Source: a virus
Direction: 5' to 3' (one strand)
Length of the DNA stretch: 23,525 bases
IMG/VR virus record: IMGVR_UViG_3300017990_000471
Coordinates: 1 to 23,525 of that record
The position numbers and the translations under genes were made by a program. The notes beneath the pieces are model-generated. The model saw only the letters and a list, made by a program, of their open reading frames with translations, ran no database searches and was not told where the DNA came from. Below, piece after piece: positions 7,245-15,334 of the stretch; the stretch's first letter is position 1, and the number at the start of each line of letters is the position of its first letter.

Positions 7245-7978
7245 TAAAAGTTCCATCCTTCCGGCACTGGCTTCATAAACCTTGCTGGAGTGCCTGTGTA
7301 TATACCAGCTTTAGTTATATCTTTCGTGACTGTAGCCGATAAACCAACAACCACGTTATCACAAATAGTAGTATAGTTTTTTATATTTGCACCTGAACTA
7401 ATCCAACAATTTTCTCCTATAACTGCGCCGCCATTTGTGATTACACCTGCTGCCATCACTGTATTCTTACCTACACGACAGTTGTGGGCAATATTGGTAT
7501 ATGAACCAAACCTACAACCATCACCGATAACTGTATCCGACATCGAACCTCTATGCACTACAGAATACGGACCTATTTCAACGCTGTCTCCTATAATTAT
7601 GCCCCCTGTATGTTTGAAAGGTATTTTTATGCCGTTGGGTAAGTTGACCGCCTTAAGTCCCTTTACATTCATCACTACAGTATCATGTATATCACAATTC
7701 TTTCCCACAATTACTTCTTTTGGTGGAGTATTCTCATGAATCTTGTTATGATATAAAGTGAAGACTAAATCTGGATCATCTGTTCTGTACCATTTCATCT
7801 TGTCTTTATGTGGCAGTTCTATATCTTCAGGAACAATGACCCACATATCCTCATCAACATCTATCAATTTGTTCAGATACTTAGCAGTCCTGACAAATGA
7901 AACACAGCCTGATCTAGGAGCATCAATAGAACATGTATCTTTATAATTTTCGAATAAGTTTAGCAGGGTTCCCAGCAT
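7244..7978 (-). CDS. LpxD-like left-handed beta-helix acyltransferase
   Basis: A 244-residue protein. The first ~75 residues (with MWVIVPEDIELP and a DPDLVFTLY segment) resemble the small N-terminal domain of LpxD, followed by hexapeptide repeats of the type IGDxVxIG. IAHNCRVGKNT near residue 163 carries the His used as catalytic base in LpxD. LpxD proper transfers a hydroxyacyl chain to UDP-3-acyl-glucosamine in lipid A synthesis and is longer, about 340 residues. The start is ATG 7978 with GAGG five bases upstream rather than the GTG at 7984. It overlaps the upstream acyltransferase gene by 38 bases and is coupled by TAATG to the deacetylase. A sugar N-acyltransferase is the likely role; the acyl donor is unknown. 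Confidence 0.85.
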   Translation of the reverse strand: MLGTLLNLFENYKDTCSIDAPRSGCVSFVRTAKYLNKLIDVDEDMWVIVPEDIELPHKDKMKWYRTDDPDLVFTLYHNKIHENTPPKEVIVGKNCDIHDTVVMNVKGLKAVNLPNGIKIPFKHTGGIIIGDSVEIGPYSVVHRGSMSDTVIGDGCRFGSYTNIAHNCRVGKNTVMAAGVITNGGAVIGENCWISSGANIKNYTTICDNVVVGLSATVTKDITKAGIYTGTPARFMKPVPEGWNF

Positions 7979-8423
7979 ACACACCTCTTTCTAGAATTGT
8001 TTTGTTGACGAAAGAATTGGCACCAACAATTGAGCCAGTTTTTATAACTATATTTGGTGCTAGCACAGCAGCTGTGCCTATAAATGCAGACTTCTCTATA
8101 CGAGTCTCAGCGCTTTTCGTGCCATCGGGCAGACTATACACGGTCATAACATTTGGTGAAATGAATACACCATCTTCTACAAATACTTTTCTAGCTATAG
8201 TGGAACCGAATCTCAGTGTAACATTATTTCCTATCTCATTATCACCAGATGATCTAAAATAGCTATCCACATAACAGTTGTCACCAATTCTAGTTCCTTT
8301 CTTAAGTAAAACAAAATTCTGGATATCAACATTGTCGCCCACAACAACGTCCTCTTCTATAACATTGAATGAACCAATCTTAAGATTATTCCCATGTTTA
8401 AATGATTCATGTATATTATTCAT
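7941..8423 (-). CDS. Hexapeptide-repeat acetyltransferase (WlbB/WbbJ-like)
   Basis: A 160-residue left-handed beta-helix protein with repeated hexads such as IGSFNV, VGDNVDI, IGDNCYV, IGNNVTL and VFVEDG, and the usual C-terminal VYAGNPAKLIRKL. This layout is common in UDP-sugar N-acetyltransferases (WlbB/WbpD class) and in O-acetyltransferases, which use acetyl-CoA and work as trimers. GGAGG lies six bases before the start. It overlaps the LpxD-like gene that follows. Two acyltransferases and one deacetylase in a row suggest sequential editing of one or more amino sugars. Which position is acylated cannot be told. Confidence 0.85.
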   Translation of the reverse strand: MNNIHESFKHGNNLKIGSFNVIEEDVVVGDNVDIQNFVLLKKGTRIGDNCYVDSYFRSSGDNEIGNNVTLRFGSTIARKVFVEDGVFISPNVMTVYSLPDGTKSAETRIEKSAFIGTAAVLAPNIVIKTGSIVGANSFVNKTILERGVYAGNPAKLIRKL

Positions 8424-8436
8424 TATTTACCTCCAA

Positions 8437-9372
8437 TTATACACTCTCAATTATAGACACCATCTTATTCATATTTTCTTCTCTAGTGCCTATATTTTTC
8501 CTTATGTATCCCTGCATGTTCTTAACAAGAGACCAGTCAGGTTTCTTAATAAGTTTAACTGCGTGATCTAAGTTCTCCGATTCATATATCATAGCAGTAC
8601 TATCAAATGCGTAATCAAAAATCATACCGTTCATGGGATGGTCACTACAAACCACTAAACAGCCACACATAGCCGCCTCCATTGGTACATTATGCAGACC
8701 CTCTTTTGTAGTGGGCGCAAACCACATATGACAGGAACTATATAAGTCACACAACTGTTCCGTAGTAGGTGTCTGTATATATTCAGTTAAAAATTCTGCT
8801 TTGTACGGTTTTGCGCCAAATGCCACGAATTCATATTTATCTTTCGGAAGTAGCTTAGATAACTCTACAAAATCTGACCAACGTTTTGTTTTCATGGTAT
8901 TATATAGACTGCCAATTCTTATCTTTTTATTCGGCCTTAGTTTTTTATCTGACCACCAATCAAAGTCTATTCCTTGGTACACAACATCAGCGTCAGCGCC
9001 ATAAATGCCAATTATCTGTTTCAACCCCTCAGAATTAGCTATGTTATGTAAGTTATGATTATTGTACAACTTACCAAGTCTATTTCCCGGCATAACCCAT
9101 TCCTCATGTCCTCTTATATACCAAGCCTTTTTCTTAGCTGGGACACTCAAAGTACTTCCAACTGTAGTGCAGGCTGTAGCTATCACAGCATCTAAATCTG
9201 CTGGCGCGCGGCGCACTATCTTCTTATGCTCGAACCAAGTAAAATTATCCACATTACCTATTACATCACAAGTGTGTCCCAATTCTTCTAACACTTTTTG
9301 ACACAGGAGAATGGTGCGAGAACCTCCATTGTTACCGAGTCCACTATTCATGACATTAAATGCTAATCTCAT
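8437..9372 (-). CDS. GT4-family glycosyltransferase
   Basis: A 311-residue GT-B glycosyltransferase. The N-terminal GLGNNGGSRTIL loop matches the glycine-rich acceptor-side region; IRIGSLYNTMKTKRW opens the second domain; FAPTTKEGLHNVPMEAAMCG (about residues 217-236) is the EX7E donor-binding motif of GT4 retaining transferases. GGAGG lies four bases before the start. It overlaps the upstream gene by 17 bases. Length is slightly short for the family but both domains are represented. No membrane segment is apparent. Donor sugar unknown. Confidence 0.85.
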   Translation of the reverse strand: MRLAFNVMNSGLGNNGGSRTILLCQKVLEELGHTCDVIGNVDNFTWFEHKKIVRRAPADLDAVIATACTTVGSTLSVPAKKKAWYIRGHEEWVMPGNRLGKLYNNHNLHNIANSEGLKQIIGIYGADADVVYQGIDFDWWSDKKLRPNKKIRIGSLYNTMKTKRWSDFVELSKLLPKDKYEFVAFGAKPYKAEFLTEYIQTPTTEQLCDLYSSCHMWFAPTTKEGLHNVPMEAAMCGCLVVCSDHPMNGMIFDYAFDSTAMIYESENLDHAVKLIKKPDWSLVKNMQGYIRKNIGTREENMNKMVSIIESV

Positions 9373-10378
9373 TTCTCCTCCCTCTAAGGTCTAATGCATT
9401 ATTTATTAACAGCCTGATGAAAAATGCGGATTCTTTTAATGACAAATGCATATCGTAATACTTTCTAGGACTATACAACTCTGTGTTTTCCAACACAAAT
9501 TTAACTAACGCCCAGAAATTTTCCGTATCAGCTAGTTCCCCAGTACTTAAAGAACTTCTGGAGCTTGTCAATGATTCTATGTACATTCCTTTCCAGAATC
9601 TGACACGATCAAGGACGACTATAGGTAAGTCACACGCTAACATTTCTGGTATTACTCTAGGACAGGAATCAATATTGCCTCTCGTTGCAACTATACCCAT
9701 CCTGCACATCGATATATTTTTTGCCATCTCTGTACGTAAAACTCTGTAAGATTCAACGTTCTTAGGTTTCTTTATATTGGAACTGTTTCCTAGATTAAGA
9801 ATTTTTAAATCCTTAGGGGCAGTACTGTAGACAAAATCATGCCCTTTAAATGCTTGTGAACCATTAGCAGGAAAACATATGTCGTACTTTTTCTTCACGT
9901 TGTGGGGGTAAAATATATTATCAGCCGCTGGCTTCTTGAAGAGGGATACTGACGCATTAGGGAATTTCTTTTCACAAATAGTCTTTTGTTCCTCAGAATC
10001 CTGCAGTATAATATCGTAATCACGAAATCCTTTTTGGGGAAGAAACCTTCTTCCTGCACCATAGTATATCTTAATAGCGTCAGGAAATCTTTTCAAGACG
10101 GAGTGGTACTCAGGAAACCCCCCTCTACAAAAGATAACGTCTGCCACGAAATCTGTTTTATATTTTTTAAAATTCATCACCCAACGTTCTGTAAAATTAT
10201 ATGTGAATTTTTTTTCTCTTTTATCACCCCAATACCACAGTTCTCCTACATCTCTTTCTCTCAATAAGTTGTAGAAAAGCATAGTCCACATATCATCTAC
10301 TTCTTCTAGCTTGTCAAATACTATTTCATCAGGGTTCCGATCACGAGGCACCTGTCCTCTAAGCATTAAAAAATTCAA
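9356..10378 (-). CDS. GT4/GT1-like glycosyltransferase, TTG start
   Basis: A 340-residue protein with a weak GT-B pattern: KIYYGAGRRFLP and YDIILQDSEEQ in the first domain, then KKYDICFPANGS at the start of the second and CPRVIPEMLACDLPIVVLD (about residues 252-270), equivalent to the donor-binding Glu region. The start codon is TTG at 10378: AGGAGG sits five bases upstream, whereas the next ATG, four codons in, is 17 bases away. TTG overlaps the TGA stop of the GT9 gene as TTGA, giving coupled translation. Function is inferred from fold-level similarity; donor and acceptor unknown. Confidence 0.7.
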   Translation of the reverse strand: MNFLMLRGQVPRDRNPDEIVFDKLEEVDDMWTMLFYNLLRERDVGELWYWGDKREKKFTYNFTERWVMNFKKYKTDFVADVIFCRGGFPEYHSVLKRFPDAIKIYYGAGRRFLPQKGFRDYDIILQDSEEQKTICEKKFPNASVSLFKKPAADNIFYPHNVKKKYDICFPANGSQAFKGHDFVYSTAPKDLKILNLGNSSNIKKPKNVESYRVLRTEMAKNISMCRMGIVATRGNIDSCPRVIPEMLACDLPIVVLDRVRFWKGMYIESLTSSRSSLSTGELADTENFWALVKFVLENTELYSPRKYYDMHLSLKESAFFIRLLINNALDLRGRRNEISI

Positions 10379-11256
10379 ACCAACCTCCTAACTTCATCGA
10401 GAATTACGCTTGGGCTTATCTTTTGACAGTTCCAGTGTTTGCATTGCTTAATCCACTTTCTACCCGACTGGCATGGCCTACATTTCAAATCATCCCTACA
10501 AATTAATGTAGTAAATTTATGAAACCTCTTGTCATAATTTTTCTTCACTGAGGTAGCAGTAAATATAACAATATTCTTCTTGTTTAATGCGGTAGCACAA
10601 TGATACATACCAGAGTCATTACTTATTAATAGCTTGCTATTCTTTATCAACGCCAAACTATCCAACAGTGCAAGTCCGGTCCTGTTTTCAGTCCCTCCTA
10701 TATACTCATTAGTACCGCCAATAGAACACACCGAATAACCCTCATCTATTAATAATTTAGTTAGTTTATCATAGTAAGGATATGACTTAATTTCCCATCT
10801 TGCAGATCCATAATGATTGTATCCATTTGCCAATACAATATCGAACGATTCTTTATTCTTTTTATTGTAGTTACATTCACCATGCCAATATAACTTCTTC
10901 GCACCTAGTGCTTGTGGAATTCTCATGTAGGTACTTACCTCTGACCTATACATAGACAGTGGATGTATTTTGGTTAGGAGTCTCATATTAGAAAATAAGG
11001 GATGTTTATAGTAGTCTCTCGTCCAAAAGGTTGATACTTTACCTTCGTAGGCGGCGGGGGTAATTTTATTTATCTCTCCACCAAGATAAGTGTTATCAAC
11101 GTAGGGAATGAGGTTATGTACTATACCGTAACTACCAAACGCGTGCCATAAGGTTATTGAGTATCCAAGAGATTCTTTCAATGTTCTCAGTGTAGGTATA
11201 CACTGGATAACGTTACCAATCCCTTCTCCTGTCATAAATAATAATTTCTTAGCCAT
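10375..11256 (-). CDS. GT9-family glycosyltransferase, ADP-heptosyltransferase-like
   Basis: A 293-residue GT-B protein of the GT9 family (WaaC/WaaF/WaaQ relatives), which transfer heptose from ADP-heptose to lipopolysaccharide core. GEGIGNVIQCIPTLRTLKE near the N-terminus is the family GDxxxxxPxxxxLK region. LALIKNSKLLISNDSGMYHCA near residues 206-226 (cited here as a motif region) contains the NDSG-x-x-H donor site, and a Cys-rich CRPCQ...CKHWNC segment is also typical of GT9. AGGAGG is one base before the ATG at 11268 and 13 bases before the ATG at 11256; I chose 11256, with doubt. Together with HldA and HldC in the same window it suggests a heptose synthesis and transfer set. Confidence 0.88.
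   Translation of the reverse strand: MAKKLLFMTGEGIGNVIQCIPTLRTLKESLGYSITLWHAFGSYGIVHNLIPYVDNTYLGGEINKITPAAYEGKVSTFWTRDYYKHPLFSNMRLLTKIHPLSMYRSEVSTYMRIPQALGAKKLYWHGECNYNKKNKESFDIVLANGYNHYGSARWEIKSYPYYDKLTKLLIDEGYSVCSIGGTNEYIGGTENRTGLALLDSLALIKNSKLLISNDSGMYHCATALNKKNIVIFTATSVKKNYDKRFHKFTTLICRDDLKCRPCQSGRKWIKQCKHWNCQKISPSVILDEVRRLV
10384..10389 (-). promoter_or_regulatory. Ribosome-binding site setting a TTG start
   Basis: AGGAGG five bases before the TTG at 10378 and inside the last codons of the GT9 gene. Its spacing supports TTG over the ATG four codons further in. Confidence 0.7.
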
Positions 11257-11974
11257 ATATAAAACCATACCTCCTATTCATTATAGCCCTATACCAACTG
11301 GTATGCCATTCTCTATCAATGTTTGCGCGGGCATTACAACCATCACATAGTGTTATTAAATTTTTTTGGTTACAGTCTTTCTTGGTGTAATTTATATGGT
11401 GAACTATTAATTTATTTGACGATCTATAACAATAAGGATTTAAACACATATACCCATCGCGTTCTTTTATGTAATTTTTAAATTCTTTAGTCCAATTTAT
11501 ACAGTAAGGTTCAAATGATTTGCCTCCCTGCCATTGAGGATTACCTGGGCCAGAGAATTTAATGGATAACTGTTTTTTATATTCTTTAGAAAATCTTTTT
11601 AAACCTGTTTGCGCAATTGACATTTTTCTTAACGTCTTTTTGGAATGACGCCTTCCGGTGGCCAATTCCTTTAAAGTTTTTCTGACCTCACCGCTATGTT
11701 TCTTACCATAAAAATGGTTTTTTTCTCCAGTAAACGCGATTGATAATTTTTCTTTATGTTCTTTAGATAAATGTCTCCCATAACCTGGGTGATTATTTCC
11801 AGATAAGGCACATGATCTACCACAAAAATCACTAGGTGCGTGTTTTTCTGTTAAATATGGCTCTCCACATCTAACGCAAGAATCTTTATAGATATATGTC
11901 ATAGAGTGGTTTTTAATAAAGAATCCATTTTTACTAAGTTTAATTCCTTCTATATTATCCCAACAAATTTCCAT
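11249..11974 (-). CDS. NUMOD3/HNH homing-type endonuclease
   Basis: A 241-residue free-standing endonuclease. The N-terminal part has a probable zinc site (C33, C36, C51, C55). Residues about 64-140 carry repeated NUMOD3-type DNA-binding units: GYGRHLSKEHKEKLS, FYGKKHSGEVRKTL, TGRRHSKKTLRKMS and a fourth, weaker copy. The C-terminal HNH domain has ERDGYMC, VHHINY, QKNLITLCDGCNARAN and paired Cys, the phage-typical HNN form. The ATG at 11974 overlaps the stop of the GT2-like gene (TGATG), with GGAG eight bases upstream. It has no sugar role; such genes spread by cutting cognate DNA lacking them. It sits between two glycosyltransferase genes without interrupting either. Confidence 0.9.
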   Translation of the reverse strand: MEICWDNIEGIKLSKNGFFIKNHSMTYIYKDSCVRCGEPYLTEKHAPSDFCGRSCALSGNNHPGYGRHLSKEHKEKLSIAFTGEKNHFYGKKHSGEVRKTLKELATGRRHSKKTLRKMSIAQTGLKRFSKEYKKQLSIKFSGPGNPQWQGGKSFEPYCINWTKEFKNYIKERDGYMCLNPYCYRSSNKLIVHHINYTKKDCNQKNLITLCDGCNARANIDREWHTSWYRAIMNRRYGFIYG

Positions 11975-12876
11975 CACACAAACTCCAACGTTCCATCCCA
12001 ATCATTGAGCTTGCCACTAAAAGTTAAGTAATCATTATACATTTTAGTAGCACTCAACTCATACATTTTATCTGCACTCTTTATAATCTCTCTGAGATTA
12101 TTTAACCTCTCATTAAAATTCTCACCAGGTAGTTTCCCACCAGGCCTATTTGCTCCATAATAACCTATATGTATTTGCCTATTTACTTCGGGCATTATGA
12201 CATAACTTTCCTCTTCTATCATAGCTATATCTACAAGACGATTTAATAAACCTGCCTGCATATAATGAGTAGCATCTTTGTATTTATAACCACCTTTACC
12301 CCAATGCTCTTTATATTTCTCATTGAGATTTGTCATATATTGTGGTGGGTTCTTATAGTATTCCATAACTGAATTCGGACGGACGTATTTTTCATAAAAC
12401 TCTTTGTTGATCAGGGGTGCCAGAGCCGCATAGTGATGTCCCTTATACACTTTATTCACATGTCCGTCATCGTTCTTATTGTATGGAGACAGCACGCTGT
12501 ACTTGCCCAAGTTCGGATGAGTCATCAGCTTCTCCATGTATTCGAAGTATGTTTTATGAACTAATATATCATCTTCTATATAGACCACATGTGTATCCGT
12601 CCTATCGAACGCTGCCTTAAATCCCTCCAGAATGTTAATAGTCAGACCATACTGCTCTGGTCTCTTTATGAGTAGAGATCGATACGGATAATTCTCTACG
12701 AACTGTTCTACCATTGGGTGCGCCCCATGTTCTATTATGAACAAGGTAGTATAGTCATCATCACTAAAGTATTTCTTAGTTGATTTGTAATATTCTCTAG
12801 CCTGTATTTCATATTCAATAGATAAGAATAACATCTCTGGTCTATTATATACAGGTCTCATTATAATGTTTCCCAT
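11974..12876 (-). CDS. GT2/GT13-like glycosyltransferase (GT-A fold)
   Basis: A 300-residue protein starting MGNIIMRPVYNRPEM. The segment HVVYIEDDILVHKTYFEYM (near residues 96-114) carries the acidic DxD-equivalent EDD that binds metal and nucleotide sugar, and LLIKRPEQYGLTINILEGF precedes it as in GNT-I-like and GT2 enzymes. The N-terminal RPVYNRPEMLFLSIE resembles the entry motif of these families. AGGAG at 12882-12886 places the start at 12876 rather than 12897. It is not hydrophobic, so a cytosolic enzyme. The endonuclease gene follows by TGATG overlap. Donor and acceptor unknown. Confidence 0.75.
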   Translation of the reverse strand: MGNIIMRPVYNRPEMLFLSIEYEIQAREYYKSTKKYFSDDDYTTLFIIEHGAHPMVEQFVENYPYRSLLIKRPEQYGLTINILEGFKAAFDRTDTHVVYIEDDILVHKTYFEYMEKLMTHPNLGKYSVLSPYNKNDDGHVNKVYKGHHYAALAPLINKEFYEKYVRPNSVMEYYKNPPQYMTNLNEKYKEHWGKGGYKYKDATHYMQAGLLNRLVDIAMIEEESYVIMPEVNRQIHIGYYGANRPGGKLPGENFNERLNNLREIIKSADKMYELSATKMYNDYLTFSGKLNDWDGTLEFV

Positions 12877-12881
12877 AATTT

Positions 12882-12886
12882 CTCCT
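12882..12886 (-). promoter_or_regulatory. Ribosome-binding site for the GT2-like gene
   Basis: AGGAG five bases before the ATG at 12876; it lies downstream of the alternative ATG at 12897 and so rules that start out. It overlaps the end of the methyltransferase-like gene. Confidence 0.75.
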
Positions 12887-13457
12887 ATAAAATCCAACCT
12901 ATTTGATATTCATTTATAAATTTTTTATAACCTACATTATCCAGAAAATCTGCTATATAAACACCTTTGCCTGATTTTTTATTTTGATTGTCATCTATTG
13001 CTACTATAGTACCTTCCTTAAGGTGATTACGTATAGCACAAAATTCCTTAAGATGGTGTAGCATAGCTGGGTGTGGTTTACTAAAATTAATATCAAATGA
13101 ATCTAAGTAAAGTAAGTCAATGGGTATAGGTGGATCATATTTCCACAGAAAACTAACACTATCTTCGCAGTATACAGTGGTTTTTTTAGAAGTTAGTGTA
13201 CGTGCTGTCATACAATGGGAGTCATTAATATCTATACTAACAACTCTACCATCATAATAATTAACGAATTCATCAAAAAGTATTGTGCTCATACCATCAC
13301 CAGCAAAATTATCAGCTAATCTAGCACAACCTGTTTCCACTATGAGGTAGTATTCACGTTTCTTTTTTTCTAATTCTTCAAATATTTTTCTGAAAGTCTG
13401 AGCTCTTCTGTCGAGCTTACTAGAAAATTTCTCATCAAAATATCTTACAAATGACAT
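12885..13457 (-). CDS. Class I SAM-dependent methyltransferase-like protein (Methyltransf_24/CmcI type)
   Basis: A 190-residue protein. LIVETGCARLADNFAGDG with MST following (about residues 38-57) matches the extended motif I of Methyltransf_24/CmcI-type proteins, and VVSIDIND gives the acidic ribose-binding residue. IDLLYLDSFD and GTIVAIDDNQ are later strands. The ATG shares a base with the stop of the GT4 gene upstream (TAATG), so it is coupled to it. Local composition is low in GC (about 23% in the line at 12901). Methylation of a sugar or peptide in the same product is plausible; no acceptor can be named. Confidence 0.65.
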   Translation of the reverse strand: MSFVRYFDEKFSSKLDRRAQTFRKIFEELEKKKREYYLIVETGCARLADNFAGDGMSTILFDEFVNYYDGRVVSIDINDSHCMTARTLTSKKTTVYCEDSVSFLWKYDPPIPIDLLYLDSFDINFSKPHPAMLHHLKEFCAIRNHLKEGTIVAIDDNQNKKSGKGVYIADFLDNVGYKKFINEYQIGWIL

Positions 13458-14578
13458 TACATTTTCTCCAGTTCTTTGACTATTTTTTTACCAATAGCAT
13501 TCCAAGAAAATCTTCTACTAATACTGGTTTGTAGTTTTTTAGCTTTCTTCTTGGCTTCATCTTGATTGTCATAAACTTCACGTAAAGCTTTAGCACCACC
13601 CAGTACAGATGGCTCTGCCCACAACTGATCTCCTCTATACCAGGGACTCCAAGGCATTCCGAATACTGGTGTAAGTACATAGTCCACAAGATAACTATTT
13701 GTTTCTTTAGCATACTCAGTAACACCACCAAACCCTGTGACAATAATTGGATTGCCCGCGGCTGCCGCTTGGAATGGTCCAAGACCGAACCCTTCTCCTC
13801 TATCAAGGGAGGCATAGCAGTCTCCTCTAGCATTCAGACCGGCCATTTCATTTTCAGATAACATATCTAATATAAGATAAATAGGTGGGTAGTGATCTAT
13901 TGGGGTGACTTCTTTGAGTCTCTTAACAGTGGAACGAATAGCGTCTTTTTCGCCTTCAGTATAACCGCTTCTGTGTGTCTTCATGACCAATGCTACTTTC
14001 TCTTCTGGATTCTGGAAAGCATACCAATATGCTTTAATAAGAGCTAATGGGTGCTTGCGCTCTGTCCATTGAAAAATATCGTAGAATACAAAGGTATCAT
14101 CAGACACTCCTTTAATAGAATAAGGTTTGACTCCTTTGTAATCATTGACATCCACACCGTGTGGTACAACACCAACTGGGATTTTAATACCATTTTCTTT
14201 GAATACACCTACATTCCATTTACTCCCAACGAGTACTTTTTCTACATTGTTGTTTATATAGGGAATCCAGTCTGGGTGTAGCTTAGTAGTCTCCCATATA
14301 GTGTACCCCACCATAGTCTTACCGGCTTCTTTATGTTGTTCCCAGAATTCTGGAGTGGAATGTACAATAACAATATTATAGTCTATATCCTTATCCACTA
14401 AACTCGCAATAGTTTTACCATGCTCATTTAGATCTGGGTGTATTTTTTCAAACGATATAGGTGATACTGTAATAGGTATACCCAAAGAATGAAGAGCTAA
14501 TATATTACCTCGAGACGCTCTTGCGTATCCAGACTGGTCCAAACATGGCGCTATGTATTTAATTCCTTTTATTTCCAT
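13457..14578 (-). CDS. GT4-family glycosyltransferase
   Basis: A 373-residue GT-B enzyme, full length for the family. SGYARASRGNILAL near residue 16 is the glycine-rich N-terminal loop; GVVPHGVDVNDY starts the second domain; FVFYDIFQWTERKHPLALI and RGEGFGLGPFQAAAAGNP (about residues 269-286) hold the donor-binding EX7 motif. The start at 14578 has AGAGG eight bases upstream and follows the thymidylate-synthase-family gene by three bases. It shares the GYxxxSR-type N-terminal loop with the GT4 at 15334-16659, and the two flank that enzyme. Donor sugar and acceptor unknown; modified DNA is one candidate acceptor. Confidence 0.88.
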   Translation of the reverse strand: MEIKGIKYIAPCLDQSGYARASRGNILALHSLGIPITVSPISFEKIHPDLNEHGKTIASLVDKDIDYNIVIVHSTPEFWEQHKEAGKTMVGYTIWETTKLHPDWIPYINNNVEKVLVGSKWNVGVFKENGIKIPVGVVPHGVDVNDYKGVKPYSIKGVSDDTFVFYDIFQWTERKHPLALIKAYWYAFQNPEEKVALVMKTHRSGYTEGEKDAIRSTVKRLKEVTPIDHYPPIYLILDMLSENEMAGLNARGDCYASLDRGEGFGLGPFQAAAAGNPIIVTGFGGVTEYAKETNSYLVDYVLTPVFGMPWSPWYRGDQLWAEPSVLGGAKALREVYDNQDEAKKKAKKLQTSISRRFSWNAIGKKIVKELEKM

Positions 14579-14581
14579 ATC

Positions 14582-15334
14582 CTATTCCTCTCTCATACAT
14601 CTTAGTTTAGCTAGCTCTTCCGCGTAGCCGTACAGATGCAGTCCTTTACTTTCTACAACCATTTCTCCATCTTCTACACCAATTTCTGTGGCCATATATT
14701 CTTTCAAATTTTGAATACCAGCCAAATTAGCAGGTAGACCTCCCCATAAATCCCACGATCTAAAGTAAACAAAGAAATGTAATTTATTATCTTGTATTCT
14801 AGTATCTATATGTCGAAGACAGGGAGGGTCTTCTAACCTAATATCCATGGGTTGCCCAACCTGCAAGATCATTTGATTGTTTCTATGACCATGTTCCTTA
14901 TAAGTATTAATTATCTCATCTATTTGATTAACTCTGCCACAACAATCTGTGAACAGACCATCACGATGCCATTCAAATAATGGGGCGTTAGTTAACCGTT
15001 CTCCATAAGTATATTGTTCATTGTCTTCTTTTCTATCAGTCATTATATATTCTACATAAGAACGATCATACCCCTCACCACCATAAATATAAGCTTCTTC
15101 TACAGGGTTAGGGATACCTATAGATGCTGGTATATCTGGTATAAATGGTTGAGTACCTGGGTATCTAACATGACCTATAAAATAATCATACTCCAAGCGG
15201 GTCTGACCGGCGTAAGACCCTTTATCGATGGTAAAACGCCGGCCGTGATCTAATATATCATTCACTGCTTGGAACCATAAATCAGGCAAATCTCTAGCCA
15301 CTATTTTATGAATATAAAGTTCAGTAACTGACAT
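14582..15334 (-). CDS. thyA: Thymidylate synthase family protein (archaeal/methanogen-like), dUMP-type
   Basis: A 250-residue member of the thymidylate synthase/hydroxymethylase family. Against E. coli ThyA every key residue falls at a constant +26 offset: catalytic Cys172 in DPPC, Arg192-Ser193, Asp195, Asn203, His233 and Tyr235 (C146, R166-S167, D169, N177, H207, Y209). FRSWDLWGGLP and EYMATEIGVEDGE are like the methanogen-type branch. Asn203 indicates dUMP rather than dCMP as substrate; dCMP hydroxymethylases carry Asp there. The product could be dTMP or 5-hydroxymethyl-dUMP; sequence alone does not decide. GGAGG lies seven bases upstream; the ATG overlaps the stop of the upstream GT4 (TAATG) and the next GT4 starts three bases after its stop. 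That placement hints at nucleotide hypermodification. Confidence 0.85.
   Translation of the reverse strand: MSVTELYIHKIVARDLPDLWFQAVNDILDHGRRFTIDKGSYAGQTRLEYDYFIGHVRYPGTQPFIPDIPASIGIPNPVEEAYIYGGEGYDRSYVEYIMTDRKEDNEQYTYGERLTNAPLFEWHRDGLFTDCCGRVNQIDEIINTYKEHGHRNNQMILQVGQPMDIRLEDPPCLRHIDTRIQDNKLHFFVYFRSWDLWGGLPANLAGIQNLKEYMATEIGVEDGEMVVESKGLHLYGYAEELAKLRCMREE

Noticed and set aside
13480-13833. Minus-strand 117-codon frame inside the GT4 gene
   Set aside because: It is wholly inside the GT4 coding sequence in another frame and has no motif.
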